Origin: Aquamicrobium zhengzhouense
GTDB taxonomy: Bacteria > Pseudomonadota > Alphaproteobacteria > Rhizobiales > Rhizobiaceae
DNA: 64,000 bases
Direction: 5' to 3'
Assembly: GCF_016124105.1 (NCBI RefSeq)
Contig: NZ_JADGMQ010000004.1
Location: 213,830-277,829 of the forward strand
Of the stretch, positions 35,262-44,400 are shown one piece after another. The translations under genes and the position numbers were made by a program. Under the pieces are notes generated by a model. It did not search any database, was not told the DNA's origin, and was given only the letters and a program-made list of their open reading frames with translations. Position 1 is the stretch's first letter. Each line of letters begins with the position of its first letter.

Positions 35262-36185
35262 TTAGTTCGCGCTCGCATGGCCAGGTATCGCCATGAGGTA
35301 GGCCGCGATCGCCTCGCGATCCTCTGGTGAGAGCTTGGCCATGTTGCGAATGACTGGCGCCATCGAACCGCCTACCGAGTCAAACTCAGGGGTAAAGCCG
35401 GTTTCAAGAAGATCGACGATCTCAATTTTCGACCAGTCACCTATTCCGCCTTCGCCGGTCGTGATGTTGGGAACATTCCCCTCACCTTCAGCGGCCTTTG
35501 CCCCAGCCAGCCATTTGGAGCTGTCCATACCGCCCAGCGCGCCGCGAGGAGTATGGCACTCGCCACAATGACCGGGACCCTCGACCAGATAGCGTCCGCG
35601 CAACACTTCGTCGCTCGCATTTGCCAGTTCCACGCGCGGCGCATCATCGAGGTAAAGCATCTTCCAGAATCCCAGCGCCCAGCGCTGGTTGAACGGGAAA
35701 CTCAGCTCATTGGAAGGTGCTTTCCCCTCTACCTCAGGCAGCGTCTTCATGAACGCGTATAGATCCGCAACGTCTTGCGGCTTCATCCGCGCGTAGGATG
35801 CGTACGGGAAAGCCGGATAATAGTGCTGGCCCGAGGGAGACACCCCGCGCATCACTGCATTCGCAAGATCCTCGGCACTCCAGCTGCCGATGCCGTCAGT
35901 CGGATGCTGCGAGATGTTCGGCGCGACGAACACGCCGAACTCAGTGACGAACCGCTCGCCCCCTCCGAGAGACAGAGCGGCATCTGCGTCGGCACCCGGA
36001 GCCGCGTGACAGGATGCGCAGCCGCTTGCCCAGAAGACCTGCTCCCCCCGGGTAGCATCCCCATTGCCCAACGAGGCAACCGTCGCAGCATCCAGCCGCG
36101 ACGGTGCTGCCAGATACCAGGCAGCTGCCCCGCCAATCGCTGCGACGAGCAGAACGCCACCGGATATTCTAGCTAGAACAGACAT
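35262..36185 (-). CDS. Diheme c-type cytochrome
   Basis: A 307-residue exported electron carrier. It has an N-terminal membrane anchor or signal (residues 5-24) and two heme c sites, CASCH (about residue 56) and CGECH (about residue 208), each in a cytochrome c domain of about 120 residues. Similar proteins are the cytochrome subunits of flavin or molybdopterin dehydrogenases; no dehydrogenase gene is adjacent. It is 11 nt downstream of the cytochrome c' gene. Heme attachment would need the ccm genes at the start of the window. Confidence 0.88.
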   Translation of the reverse strand: MSVLARISGGVLLVAAIGGAAAWYLAAPSRLDAATVASLGNGDATRGEQVFWASGCASCHAAPGADADAALSLGGGERFVTEFGVFVAPNISQHPTDGIGSWSAEDLANAVMRGVSPSGQHYYPAFPYASYARMKPQDVADLYAFMKTLPEVEGKAPSNELSFPFNQRWALGFWKMLYLDDAPRVELANASDEVLRGRYLVEGPGHCGECHTPRGALGGMDSSKWLAGAKAAEGEGNVPNITTGEGGIGDWSKIEIVDLLETGFTPEFDSVGGSMAPVIRNMAKLSPEDREAIAAYLMAIPGHASAN

Positions 36186-36196
36186 GGGTGGCCGCC

Positions 36197-36628
36197 TTAG
36201 TTACGATAAACCTCGTGGCACCCGCCGCAGCTTGCGGCAATCGGCGCAAAAGCGGCCTTGAATGATTCGAGATCCTGAGGCTGAGCTTCTACGGCCGCTG
36301 CGACCTTAGCAGTATAGTCGTCATTGGCTTTCTTGAAGCCATCGCGGTCGCTCCAGACCGTCGCCTTGACCTTGGTATCGCCGCTCTCGGTTCCTTCAGG
36401 ATAAAGCGCGTCCACATCGATAGCAGCCTGCGCATTGGCGTTCAGCTTCTCCAACGCATCGAGCACTGTGGCCGTTTCGAAATCGGCGCGGCCCTGCGCG
36501 ACCGGGCCGAGAACCCGCAGGAGCGATCCGCGCTCCTTCATGTTAGCTTTGCGATCCGCCAACGGGTCCGCATGCGCCCCCATGGTTAGGGCGGTCAGTG
36601 CGGCAGTGGCGAAAATGAAAAGTCTCAT
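36197..36628 (-). CDS. Cytochrome c' / c556-type protein
   Basis: A 143-residue periplasmic four-helix-bundle cytochrome. It starts at ATG 36628 with a signal peptide ending at AHA (residue 20), and the heme motif CGGCHEVYR is at the extreme C-terminus as in the c' family. It is co-transcribed with the diheme cytochrome downstream. Confidence 0.9.
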   Translation of the reverse strand: MRLFIFATAALTALTMGAHADPLADRKANMKERGSLLRVLGPVAQGRADFETATVLDALEKLNANAQAAIDVDALYPEGTESGDTKVKATVWSDRDGFKKANDDYTAKVAAAVEAQPQDLESFKAAFAPIAASCGGCHEVYRN

Positions 36629-36754
36629 GAAATAACTCCGATAAACTGCGACGGCCAAAAGCAGAATTGCCACGCGATATTGACGAATTCGCTCGATGGG
36701 AAAAGTCACATCCGGCCCGTCGTTCCTCACGCTTGTGTGAAGATTCAGGCAAAA

Positions 36755-36780
36755 GAAAGCCCCGGCGAACCAGGGCTTTC
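36755..36780 (-). terminator. sodB terminator
   Basis: Stem GAAAGCCC/GGGCTTTC with a 10-nt loop, followed on the minus strand by TTTTGCC. It lies 20 nt after the sodB stop. Confidence 0.8.
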
Positions 36781-36800
36781 CACATCCACAAACGGATGAA

Positions 36801-37403
36801 TTATTTCGCCGCGGCCTCGTACATCTCCAGGACGTAGTCCCAGTTGATCAGGCTGTCGACGAATGCCTCAAGGTACTTCGGGCGCGCGTTGCGGTAGTCG
36901 ATGTAGTAGGAGTGCTCCCAGACGTCGACGCCGAGGATCGGCGATGCGCCATGAACCAGCGGGTTTTCGCCGTTCGGGGTCTTCGAAATCTCAAGCTTGC
37001 CGTCCTTGACCGACAGCCATGCCCAGCCCGAGCCGAACTGCGTCGTGCCGGCGTTGATGAAGTCGGCGCGGAACTTGTCGTAGCCGCCGAGGTCGGAATC
37101 GATTGCCTTCTGCAACGCGCCCGGCAGGCTCTTGCCGCCGCCGTCCTTCTTCATCCACTTCCAGAAGTGGACGTGGTTGTAGTGCTGAGCAGCGTTGTTG
37201 AAGAGGCCAGCGTTCTTGCCGAACGACTGCTTCACAACTTCCTCAAGCGACAAATTGTCCATGCCAGCTTCTGCAGCGAGCTTGTTACCGTTGTCGACAT
37301 AAGCCTTGTGGTGCTTGTCGTGGTGGTACTCGAGAGTCTCCTTCGACATGAACGGCTGGAGAGCCTCGTAATCGTACGGCAGTTCCGGAAGTTCAAAGGC
37401 CAT
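36801..37403 (-). CDS. sodB: Superoxide dismutase, Fe/Mn family
   Basis: A 200-residue cytoplasmic dismutase. Metal ligands are visible: His in LEYHHDKHHKAYVDN (residue 27), His in NNAAQHYNHVHFWKWM (about residue 76), and Asp/His in DVWEHSYYIDYRN (about residues 160-164). Gln at the NNAAQH position and the Phe/Ala context favour the Fe type, but metal use cannot be fixed by eye. Confidence 0.93.
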   Translation of the reverse strand: MAFELPELPYDYEALQPFMSKETLEYHHDKHHKAYVDNGNKLAAEAGMDNLSLEEVVKQSFGKNAGLFNNAAQHYNHVHFWKWMKKDGGGKSLPGALQKAIDSDLGGYDKFRADFINAGTTQFGSGWAWLSVKDGKLEISKTPNGENPLVHGASPILGVDVWEHSYYIDYRNARPKYLEAFVDSLINWDYVLEMYEAAAK

Positions 37404-37511
37404 GACAATATCTCCCTCACTAAAAACGGGTTGGGCGTGATTTCTACATAGGCGCCGACCGGAGCTTCACAACCCCCGGCGCGTGATAACCAGCGATTGT
37501 TTAGCTTCTCT

Positions 37512-38387
37512 TTACGTCGCTGTCGAATGGGCCCACTGCCAATAGAGCTCCCGCGCCCTCTTCGCGACGGGGCCAGCTTGCAGTTCCCGGTCTTCAATTT
37601 TCACGATGGGAACAACCTTGGAGTGGTTACCTGTCGAGAATATCTCGTCCGCGTCCATGAAGTCCTTCACGGTCAGCGTTTTTTCCTCAATCTTGTATCC
37701 GGCCTCGGAAAGAAGCGAGATTGTTCGCGAGCGGGTGATGCCAGACAGAAAGGTTCCGTTCGCCACGGGCGTCATCACAACGCCGTCCTTGACCATGAAC
37801 ACGTTCGATGCGGCCGTTTCCGCGACATTCCCCAGCATGTCGAGGACCAGCGCGTTGTCAAAGCCACGCGCTCTCGCCTCCATAATCGCACGCGCATTAT
37901 TAGGATAGAGGCAGCCGGCCTTCGCGTTTGTCGGCATCGTCTCGATCGTGGGGCGACGGAAAGGCGACACAGTGACGGAGAAGCCCGAAACCGGCAGCAT
38001 CGGCGATTCATAGAGGCACAGGCAGAAGCGTGTAGATTGTGGATCAGCCGGCACCCCCATGTACCCGCCGTACTCAGCCCAATACATCGGTCGGATATAG
38101 ACCGCTGTCCTGCCGTCAAACTTTCTCAGCCCGTCCAGCGTTAGTTCAACGATTTCTTCCACGCAGTGCGTTGGCTTGAGCCCCAGCGCGACGGCCGAAG
38201 CATTGACCCTGGCGCAGTGACGATCGAGGTCCGGAGCCACTGCCTCGAACCAGCGTGCTCCGTCAAACACACTGGAGCCGAGCCACATCACGTGGCTGCG
38301 AGGTCCGACAACCGGAACGTTCCCCTCGTACCAATCGCCGTCGATAAAGCTCCACGTCCTGCTCTCGGCTGCACTTGCAAGGTTCAT
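37512..38387 (-). CDS. Class IV aminotransferase (branched-chain aminotransferase family)
   Basis: A 291-residue PLP enzyme. ATG 38387 is chosen for the AAGGAG 7 nt upstream. The PLP lysine is in TNAKAGCLYPNN (about residue 155), followed by the family strand GFDNALVLDMLGNVAETAASNVF and TPVANGTFLSGITR, which binds phosphate. It is likely an IlvE-like enzyme for Leu/Ile/Val; D-amino acid or aminodeoxychorismate activity cannot be excluded. It stands alone. Confidence 0.87.
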   Translation of the reverse strand: MNLASAAESRTWSFIDGDWYEGNVPVVGPRSHVMWLGSSVFDGARWFEAVAPDLDRHCARVNASAVALGLKPTHCVEEIVELTLDGLRKFDGRTAVYIRPMYWAEYGGYMGVPADPQSTRFCLCLYESPMLPVSGFSVTVSPFRRPTIETMPTNAKAGCLYPNNARAIMEARARGFDNALVLDMLGNVAETAASNVFMVKDGVVMTPVANGTFLSGITRSRTISLLSEAGYKIEEKTLTVKDFMDADEIFSTGNHSKVVPIVKIEDRELQAGPVAKRARELYWQWAHSTAT

Positions 38388-38526
38388 CGCAGATCTCCTT
38401 TTGCCTGTAGCGTCCATCGAAAGGCGTTTGGTCGGTTACGTCAACCGACAGCCCGGAGCTTTATCAAACCCGTTGCCGCCTTTTGCTTGACCCCGCAGCA
38501 ATGGTGCGTTCAAGTCTCCCGCAGCC

Positions 38527-39189
38527 ATGCAACACTCAGCTTACGTATTCGACGCCTATGGAACCCTCTTCGATGTCCATGCTGCCGTTCGCCGCCACGC
38601 GGCTGAACTAGGCTCGGAGGGGCAACGTCTGTCCGAAATCTGGCGAGCCAAACAATTGGAGTATTCCTGGATACGCACTCTCATGGGGAGCTACCGGGAT
38701 TTCTGGCAACTGACCCAGGATGCGCTCGACACCGCCTTCAAGCTTGTTCCTTCGGCCGACCCCAGGATGAAGCAGCAGCTTCTCGACGCCTACTGGCAGC
38801 TCGACTGCTATCCCGAGGTTCCCCGTGTGCTGCGCGAGATCAAATCGGCGGGCGGCCGCATAGCCATCCTCTCGAACGGATCTCCGGCCATGCTGGAGGC
38901 CGCGGTCAGGTCGTCTGCATTGGACAGCATCATCGATGAGATCTTCTCCGTCGATGAAATCCGGCGCTTCAAGCCCGTTCCTGATGTCTACGATATCGTA
39001 GCCACGCGTTGGCGCCTCTATCCCAACGCCGTCTCCTTCCAGTCCTCGAATCGCTGGGACATTGCTGGCGCGCAGAATTTCGGCTTCCGCACCGTCTGGC
39101 TCAATCGATCGTCCCAGCCGGATGAGTATCCGGACCATCCACCGGAACTGATTTTACTGTCTCTGGAGGGGCTTCTCGCGGCCCTTTAG
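38527..39189 (+). CDS. Haloacid dehalogenase, type II
   Basis: A 220-residue HAD-superfamily enzyme converting L-2-haloacids to D-2-hydroxyacids. The nucleophile is Asp9 in YVFDAYGTLFD. The Arg/Leu-rich cap carries SWIRTLMGSYRDFW, Ser is in ILSNGSPAML, Lys in RRFKPVPDVYD and the acidic end in SNRWDIAGA. The motif set is that of true L-DEX-type dehalogenases. It is in a single-gene unit, divergent from the aminotransferase. Confidence 0.87.
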   Translation: MQHSAYVFDAYGTLFDVHAAVRRHAAELGSEGQRLSEIWRAKQLEYSWIRTLMGSYRDFWQLTQDALDTAFKLVPSADPRMKQQLLDAYWQLDCYPEVPRVLREIKSAGGRIAILSNGSPAMLEAAVRSSALDSIIDEIFSVDEIRRFKPVPDVYDIVATRWRLYPNAVSFQSSNRWDIAGAQNFGFRTVWLNRSSQPDEYPDHPPELILLSLEGLLAAL

Positions 39190-39332
39190 CCCTTGGCCGC
39201 ACCGGGGTGCGTGGCTAAAGAACAACATCCGCTGAATCACTTGCAGCTAAGCGTCGCGGGCGTCCACTTCGCCATTGCTTGACGCGCGGCAGTGTCCCTA
39301 TACAGCCGCTACAACTTTGGATTGGAACCGAC

Positions 39333-40079
39333 GTGTCCGAGCTCAAGACCCCCATGATTTCCCGGCGTTCCCTTCTTACGGCAGCCTCTGTATCACTCGC
39401 TGCCACCGCGCTCGCTGCCTGTTCAGAAACAACCACCACTTCGCGTGAGCTCAGGCCGGAACCGGTCCGGACTCCGCTCCCCGAACTGCCACCTCCTGCT
39501 TTGATGTACGCCGCAGTTAAGGATGGCGGACACCAGATTCCGGCAGTTCCGTTCGAGAAGATCGACAAGCGCTTCCACCGTCAGGTGGTTGCAGATCCGT
39601 CTGGAGAGCGGCCGGGTACCGTAATCGTCGACACGGGCAGCCACTTTCTCCACCTCGTCCTACCGGGGCGCCGTGCGATGCGCTACGGCGTTGGCCTTGG
39701 GCGTCAAGGTTTCGAGTGGTCAGGCGAAGGCGTGATCGAGTGGAAGCAGCCCTGGCCTAAATGGCATCCGCCGGCAGAGATGATCGAGCGGCAGCCGAAC
39801 CTGAAGAAGTACGCGACCACCTATGATCCGGTGACCAAGCAATGGCTGGGTGGAATGGAGCCAGGCATCAGCAACCCGCTCGGCGCGCGCGCGCTCTACA
39901 TCTACCAGAATGGCAAAGATACTTTGTACCGCCTGCACGGTTCGCCGGAGTGGTGGACGATCGGGAAGTCAGTCTCTTCAGGCTGCGTACGCCTGATCAA
40001 TCAGGATGCCATCGATCTCTATGAGCGCGTAGCACCGAAGTCGCCGATCATCGTGACATCGGGCCTGAGGATCACCTGA
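39333..40079 (+). CDS. L,D-transpeptidase (YkuD domain), lipoprotein-like
   Basis: A 248-residue wall cross-linking or protein-anchoring enzyme. GTG 39333 is taken as start because it is preceded by GGA and leads at once to a signal sequence ending in ALAAC, with a twin-arginine-like RR near its start. The YkuD domain occupies residues 95-245, with the catalytic motif HGSPEWWTIGKSVSSGCVR (His, Ser, Gly, Cys, Arg). A further in-frame ATG at 39354 is an alternative start. Confidence 0.88.
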   Translation: MSELKTPMISRRSLLTAASVSLAATALAACSETTTTSRELRPEPVRTPLPELPPPALMYAAVKDGGHQIPAVPFEKIDKRFHRQVVADPSGERPGTVIVDTGSHFLHLVLPGRRAMRYGVGLGRQGFEWSGEGVIEWKQPWPKWHPPAEMIERQPNLKKYATTYDPVTKQWLGGMEPGISNPLGARALYIYQNGKDTLYRLHGSPEWWTIGKSVSSGCVRLINQDAIDLYERVAPKSPIIVTSGLRIT

Positions 40080-40100
40080 CCCGCGGGTGAACATGAATTA

Positions 40101-40138
40101 GAAAACGCCGCGCTGACCATCGTTGGCGCGGCGTTTTC
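40101..40138. terminator. Bidirectional terminator between L,D-transpeptidase and HerA-like genes
   Basis: A perfect 13-bp stem GAAAACGCCGCGC/GCGCGGCGTTTTC with a 12-nt loop and T-runs on both strands. It lies between two convergent genes. Confidence 0.9.
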
Positions 40139-40146
40139 TTTAAAGC

Positions 40147-41721
40147 CTACCGCTTGCGCAAGCTGCCGAGGATGCCACGAACCAGTTCGCGACCGAGCGT
40201 TGAGCCCACCGTCCGAACCACGGACTTGATTGCAGCCTCTGCCACCGTCTGGCGGTTCCCGGTGCTGCGCGTGCGGCGTTCTCGCTGCGGCTGGCTCCGC
40301 CCTCCACCAAAATCGGGCAGCGTCCACCCACCGCCGCCCCCGCCGCGATCATCATTCCGCAGGCGCTCCTGTTCGGCGCGACGATCATCTTCTTCCTTCG
40401 CCTGCGCTGCCTGCTCCGCCCGCTTCTGCAGAATCTCGTAAGCAGACTCGCGGTCAATCGCCTGATCGTAAAGCCCGTGCACCGGGCTGAGCTCCATCAC
40501 CCTGCGCCGCTCTTCCGGCGAGATCGGCCCAATCCGGGCCGCCGGCGGCCGGATCAGCGTTCGCTGCACCATCGACGGAATGCCCTTTTCTTCCAGCACC
40601 GAAACAAGCGCCTCACCCGTCCCGAGCTGGGTGATGGCAGTGGCGCAATCGAACTCTGGATTGGGGCGGAATGTGTCGGCAGCCGTTCTCACCGCCTTCT
40701 GCTCGCGCGGCGTGTATGCTCGCAGTGCATGCTGGATACGGTTCCCAAGCTGCGCCAGGACAGTTTCAGGAACGTCGAGCGGATTTTGGGTGACAAAGTA
40801 GACGCCGACGCCCTTTGACCGGATCAACCGTACAACCTGTTCGATACGCTCAACAAAAGCCCGTGGCGCGTCATTGAATAGGAGGTGCGCCTCGTCGAAG
40901 AAGAAGACCAGCTTCGGCTTGTCCGGGTCACCGACCTCTGGCAGTTCCTCAAACAATTCCGACAACAGCCACATCAGGAAGGTCGAATAGAGCCTTGGAT
41001 TATTCATGAGCTTGTCGGCGGCAAGCACGTTGATCGCACCGCGTCCGTCGCGTGTCGTGCGCATCAGATCTGCAATTGTCAGGGCCGGTTCGCCGAAGAA
41101 ATAATTGCCGCCCTGTTGCTCGAGAACCAGGAGCTGGCGCTGGATCGCACCGACCGACTGGCGCGAGACGTTGCCGTAGCGCGCCCCGATCTCTTGCGCA
41201 CGTTCAGCCATATTGGCCAGCATGGCCTGCAGATCCTTCATGTCGAGAAGGAGCATTCCCTCTTCGTCTGCAAGACGGAAAGCGATGTTCATGACGCCTT
41301 CCTGCGCTTCCGAAAGGTTCATCAACCTTGACAGAAGCAGCGGGCCCATCTCGGAAATGGTGGTGCGGATGGGGTGGCCCTGCTCCCCGAATAGGTCCCA
41401 GAAGATGACCGGGAATTCGCCGAACTCATATGGTTCAAGCTTGATCGCGGCGGCGCGCTTGTGCAGAAAATCCTGCGAGACGCCCATCTGGGAAAGGCCG
41501 GCCAAATCCCCCTTGATGTCCGCACAGAACACTGGAACGCCGGCGTTCGAGAAGCCTTCAGCAAGGATCTGCAATGTCACGGTTTTGCCGGTTCCGGTCG
41601 CTCCGGTGATGATGCCGTGCCGATTTGCATATCGCAGCAGAAGCTCTTCCGCTTTCTGGTAGCTGTCATCATTGTGCCGGCTACCGCCAAGGAAAATGCT
41701 TTTCTGCTCATCTTGCCACAT
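40147..41721 (-). CDS. HerA-like ATPase, DUF853 family
   Basis: A 524-residue P-loop ATPase. ATG 41721 is chosen because GGAG lies 7 nt upstream. Walker A is ITGATGTGKTVTL (about residue 38) and Walker B is KLVFFFDEAHLLF (about residue 268). The C-terminal region has a low-complexity Arg/Asp/Gly linker (DDRGGGGGGWTLP), and the tail resembles a hexamer clasp. Family members are DNA translocase-like but no physiological role is established; no nuclease partner such as NurA is adjacent. Confidence 0.88.
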   Translation of the reverse strand: MWQDEQKSIFLGGSRHNDDSYQKAEELLLRYANRHGIITGATGTGKTVTLQILAEGFSNAGVPVFCADIKGDLAGLSQMGVSQDFLHKRAAAIKLEPYEFGEFPVIFWDLFGEQGHPIRTTISEMGPLLLSRLMNLSEAQEGVMNIAFRLADEEGMLLLDMKDLQAMLANMAERAQEIGARYGNVSRQSVGAIQRQLLVLEQQGGNYFFGEPALTIADLMRTTRDGRGAINVLAADKLMNNPRLYSTFLMWLLSELFEELPEVGDPDKPKLVFFFDEAHLLFNDAPRAFVERIEQVVRLIRSKGVGVYFVTQNPLDVPETVLAQLGNRIQHALRAYTPREQKAVRTAADTFRPNPEFDCATAITQLGTGEALVSVLEEKGIPSMVQRTLIRPPAARIGPISPEERRRVMELSPVHGLYDQAIDRESAYEILQKRAEQAAQAKEEDDRRAEQERLRNDDRGGGGGGWTLPDFGGGRSQPQRERRTRSTGNRQTVAEAAIKSVVRTVGSTLGRELVRGILGSLRKR

Positions 41722-41943
41722 CAGGTGTCTCCGTGCGTACCAAACCGGCTCAGGGCCTCCTTCCCGTATATCCAGCGCTTTACTTGCTGCCAATGAAGAT
41801 ATGTCGAGGATCGCGTGGCTGAATGATCACAGGCCGGGCGGAAATGTCTGAGACTGGACACGAAGGTCGCGCCTGAACATTGGCGCATTGCGGGAACGGG
41901 TTACCCTCCCTAAAGTAAAGGGAAATGCGGAAGGAATGGGCAG

Positions 41944-43371
41944 ATGGAAGCGGCGATCATCAGCGCAGGTAGTTTCCCGCCGATGAACCGGTCGGATTGG
42001 TTGGAGATCGTGCGACAGGCTGGAATCCAGTATCGACCTGACGCACCCCAGCCTCCACGCAGCGCGGATCTGCGTTTTCAGCAACCGCGTCTCGACGTAG
42101 CCGGCTCTGGCATGGAGGGACACGCTGCGGCTGGCTGGACGATCCTGCAGCGCATCGATGATGTGGATCCACGGCGCGCCAATCATCAGGCTCAGGAAGA
42201 TCTCGCTGGCGGCGCGGCCGGTCTGGCAATTGTCTTCGAGGGTGCACCAAATGCCTTCGGCTATGGCCTGCCCGCCCGTCCGGAATCGCTCGCGGCGGTC
42301 CTGCATAATATCCAGTTAAACCGCATTCACCTTCGGATCGATATGCACCCGGCAAGCCGCGCGTCGGTCGACTGGCTGATCGAGCTCGCGAAGCGCAAGC
42401 GCGTTGATCCCGCCCGGCTAAGCGTCTCGTTCGGCATTGATCCGGCAGCCCTGTTCGCGGGCAGCGGACATCTTCGAATGTCGGTTGCTGCCTTGCAAGC
42501 GTCGATGCCGCCGTCTCTCGGCCACTTCTTCGGCCTGGGTATCCCCGCCGTCCTACTCGAGGCAGACGGGCGCGTCATTCATAATGCTGGCGGCAGCGAG
42601 GCACAGGAACTCGGCGTGATGCTTTCTGCTGCCGTTTCCTATCTGCGAATGTTCATCGAGGCGCGCCAGCCACTCGTTTATGCCGCGCCTCACATCGGCT
42701 TTTCGCTCAGCGTCGACCATGACCAGTTCATTTCAGTCGCCAAGATCAAGGCGCTACGCCGCCTGTGGGCAAAGGTGCAGGAAATCTGCAACATTCCGCA
42801 GATGGCACCCAAGATCCATGCGGAAACATCCTACCGGATGATGTCTTCCCGCTCGGTCGAGACCAACATCGTGCGCGCTACTCTGGCCGCGTCCGCCGCA
42901 GCAGGCAGCGGTGCTGATACTGTCTCTGTTCTGCCGCACACGCTGCCGCACGGCTTGCCGGATTCGCATGCACGCCGGGTTGCGCGCGACCTCCAACTTG
43001 TCATCGCTGACGAGACCCACCTGTCTTCGCTTGCAGACCCGGCTGCGTCCACAGAGGATCTCGACATCCTTGTCGCATCGCTGTGCGATGCTGGATGGGA
43101 AGAGTTCCGCCGCATTCAGGAAGAGGGTGGCCTCCTGACGAGCCTTGCTGCGGGGTTCGTACAGCAGCGTGTGTTCCAGGCAAGAGAGCAGCGCATGCTG
43201 GCGCTACGCAAGGGCAGCTTCTCCATCATCGGCACCACGATTGACCCGAGCAAGGACGAGCCGGCCCCCGCCATACTTGAAGCCACACCGCGCCCGGCAG
43301 TCTCGGAAGGTGTCGCACGCTGCGATCGCCTCGCTCCGATTCGTCTGGATGAACTCCTGCCGCAGCCCTGA
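41944..43371 (+). CDS. mutA: Methylmalonyl-CoA mutase small (beta) subunit-like protein
   Basis: A 475-residue protein of the mutase small-subunit type: a TIM-barrel domain without functional B12 binding. Seen are GWTILQRIDDVDPRRANHQAQEDLAGGAAGLAIVFEGAP (about residues 60-98), IGFSLSVDHDQF and AETSYRMMSSRSVETNIVRATLA (about residues 290-315). It lacks the DxHxxG cobalamin motif. The large subunit gene is not in the window, which is unusual because mutA and mutB are commonly adjacent. Confidence 0.85.
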   Translation: MEAAIISAGSFPPMNRSDWLEIVRQAGIQYRPDAPQPPRSADLRFQQPRLDVAGSGMEGHAAAGWTILQRIDDVDPRRANHQAQEDLAGGAAGLAIVFEGAPNAFGYGLPARPESLAAVLHNIQLNRIHLRIDMHPASRASVDWLIELAKRKRVDPARLSVSFGIDPAALFAGSGHLRMSVAALQASMPPSLGHFFGLGIPAVLLEADGRVIHNAGGSEAQELGVMLSAAVSYLRMFIEARQPLVYAAPHIGFSLSVDHDQFISVAKIKALRRLWAKVQEICNIPQMAPKIHAETSYRMMSSRSVETNIVRATLAASAAAGSGADTVSVLPHTLPHGLPDSHARRVARDLQLVIADETHLSSLADPAASTEDLDILVASLCDAGWEEFRRIQEEGGLLTSLAAGFVQQRVFQAREQRMLALRKGSFSIIGTTIDPSKDEPAPAILEATPRPAVSEGVARCDRLAPIRLDELLPQP

Positions 43372-43381
43372 TTTTGTTGCC

Positions 43382-44386
43382 TCAGGCCAGCGCTTGCGTT
43401 GGCCTGAGCCTGCCCACTTCGATACCGTTCCAGTTCCGCATTACCGGATTGGCGAACTCAGTCATCTTGCCGGCCAGTTCAGCGTCATCTGCCATCAGCT
43501 TGGCAAGAACAGCGGCCACCATCACTTCCGAAGCGCGGACAGTGCCATCGTCGCACTTGATCGCAATGCCGAGACCGAGCTCCGGTATCGCTCCGCAATA
43601 AACAGACTCGGCGCCCATCTTGATCATGATGCGCCCGGCGGCAGCCTCCATCAGCTTGGTGTCCAGCATACCCGTACCCGCGACATAATAGGGCTCGGCC
43701 ATGCACGCCTCGAGGACCCCCTTTGCCGCTTCAGCGCGTTTCGGACCAAGGCCGACGCCGGTCGCCATCCGTGCAAACCCTTGCGCGAGCTTGCGCTGTT
43801 GGACCGAATAGGTCGGGATCGAGCAGCCGTCGATGCCACAGCTTTCAATGGAATGAGGCGCGCCCGTTACCGATTCCATCGTGTCGCGCACCATTTCCTG
43901 GAGAGGGTGACCCGCGCTCACGTAGCCCTTGTAGTCGATCCGCAAATGCTGGCAGGTGCACAGGAAACCCGCGTGCTTCCCAGAACAATTGTTGTGCAAA
44001 GCCATGGGCACCTTGCCCTGTCGCGCAAGATCCAGCGCGGCCTGCTGCCCCATCGGCCAATGAGCACCGCACTCCAGTGCGCCCGGTGACAGTCCTGCCC
44101 GATCCAGCATCTCGGCAGCCAGAGTGGCGTGCTTGGGCTCGCCGGAATGCGAGGCTCCCGTGAAGGCGATCTCGCGCTGACCAAATCCGAAAGCATCGGC
44201 TGCGCCCGACTCAACAAAAGGAAGTGCCTGAATTGCTTTCACCGCCGAGCGCGGAAAGATGATCCGGTCGACATCGCCGATCTCGAGCACAGAACGCCCG
44301 TCGGCATCCGCGACAATTACTGAGCCGCGATGCGTGCTCTCGACTATGTTACCGCGCGTGACTTCAACTAGAACCGGATTTGCCAT
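43382..44386 (-). CDS. L-asparaginase, type II (AnsA/ReAV-like) family
   Basis: A 334-residue asparaginase of the thermolabile Rhizobium type, unrelated in fold to E. coli AnsB. ATG 44386 starts MANPVLVEVTRGNIVESTHRGS. Conserved features are FPRSAVKAIQALPFVESGA with the Ser-x-x-Lys active site, HSGEPKHATLAAEML, ECGAHWP and NNCSGKHAGFL with its cysteine, and SCGIDGCSIPTYS. It is transcribed divergently from the DUF3750 gene with only 14 nt between the start codons. Confidence 0.9.
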   Translation of the reverse strand: MANPVLVEVTRGNIVESTHRGSVIVADADGRSVLEIGDVDRIIFPRSAVKAIQALPFVESGAADAFGFGQREIAFTGASHSGEPKHATLAAEMLDRAGLSPGALECGAHWPMGQQAALDLARQGKVPMALHNNCSGKHAGFLCTCQHLRIDYKGYVSAGHPLQEMVRDTMESVTGAPHSIESCGIDGCSIPTYSVQQRKLAQGFARMATGVGLGPKRAEAAKGVLEACMAEPYYVAGTGMLDTKLMEAAAGRIMIKMGAESVYCGAIPELGLGIAIKCDDGTVRASEVMVAAVLAKLMADDAELAGKMTEFANPVMRNWNGIEVGRLRPTQALA

Positions 44387-44400
44387 TATCTCGCTCAGAC

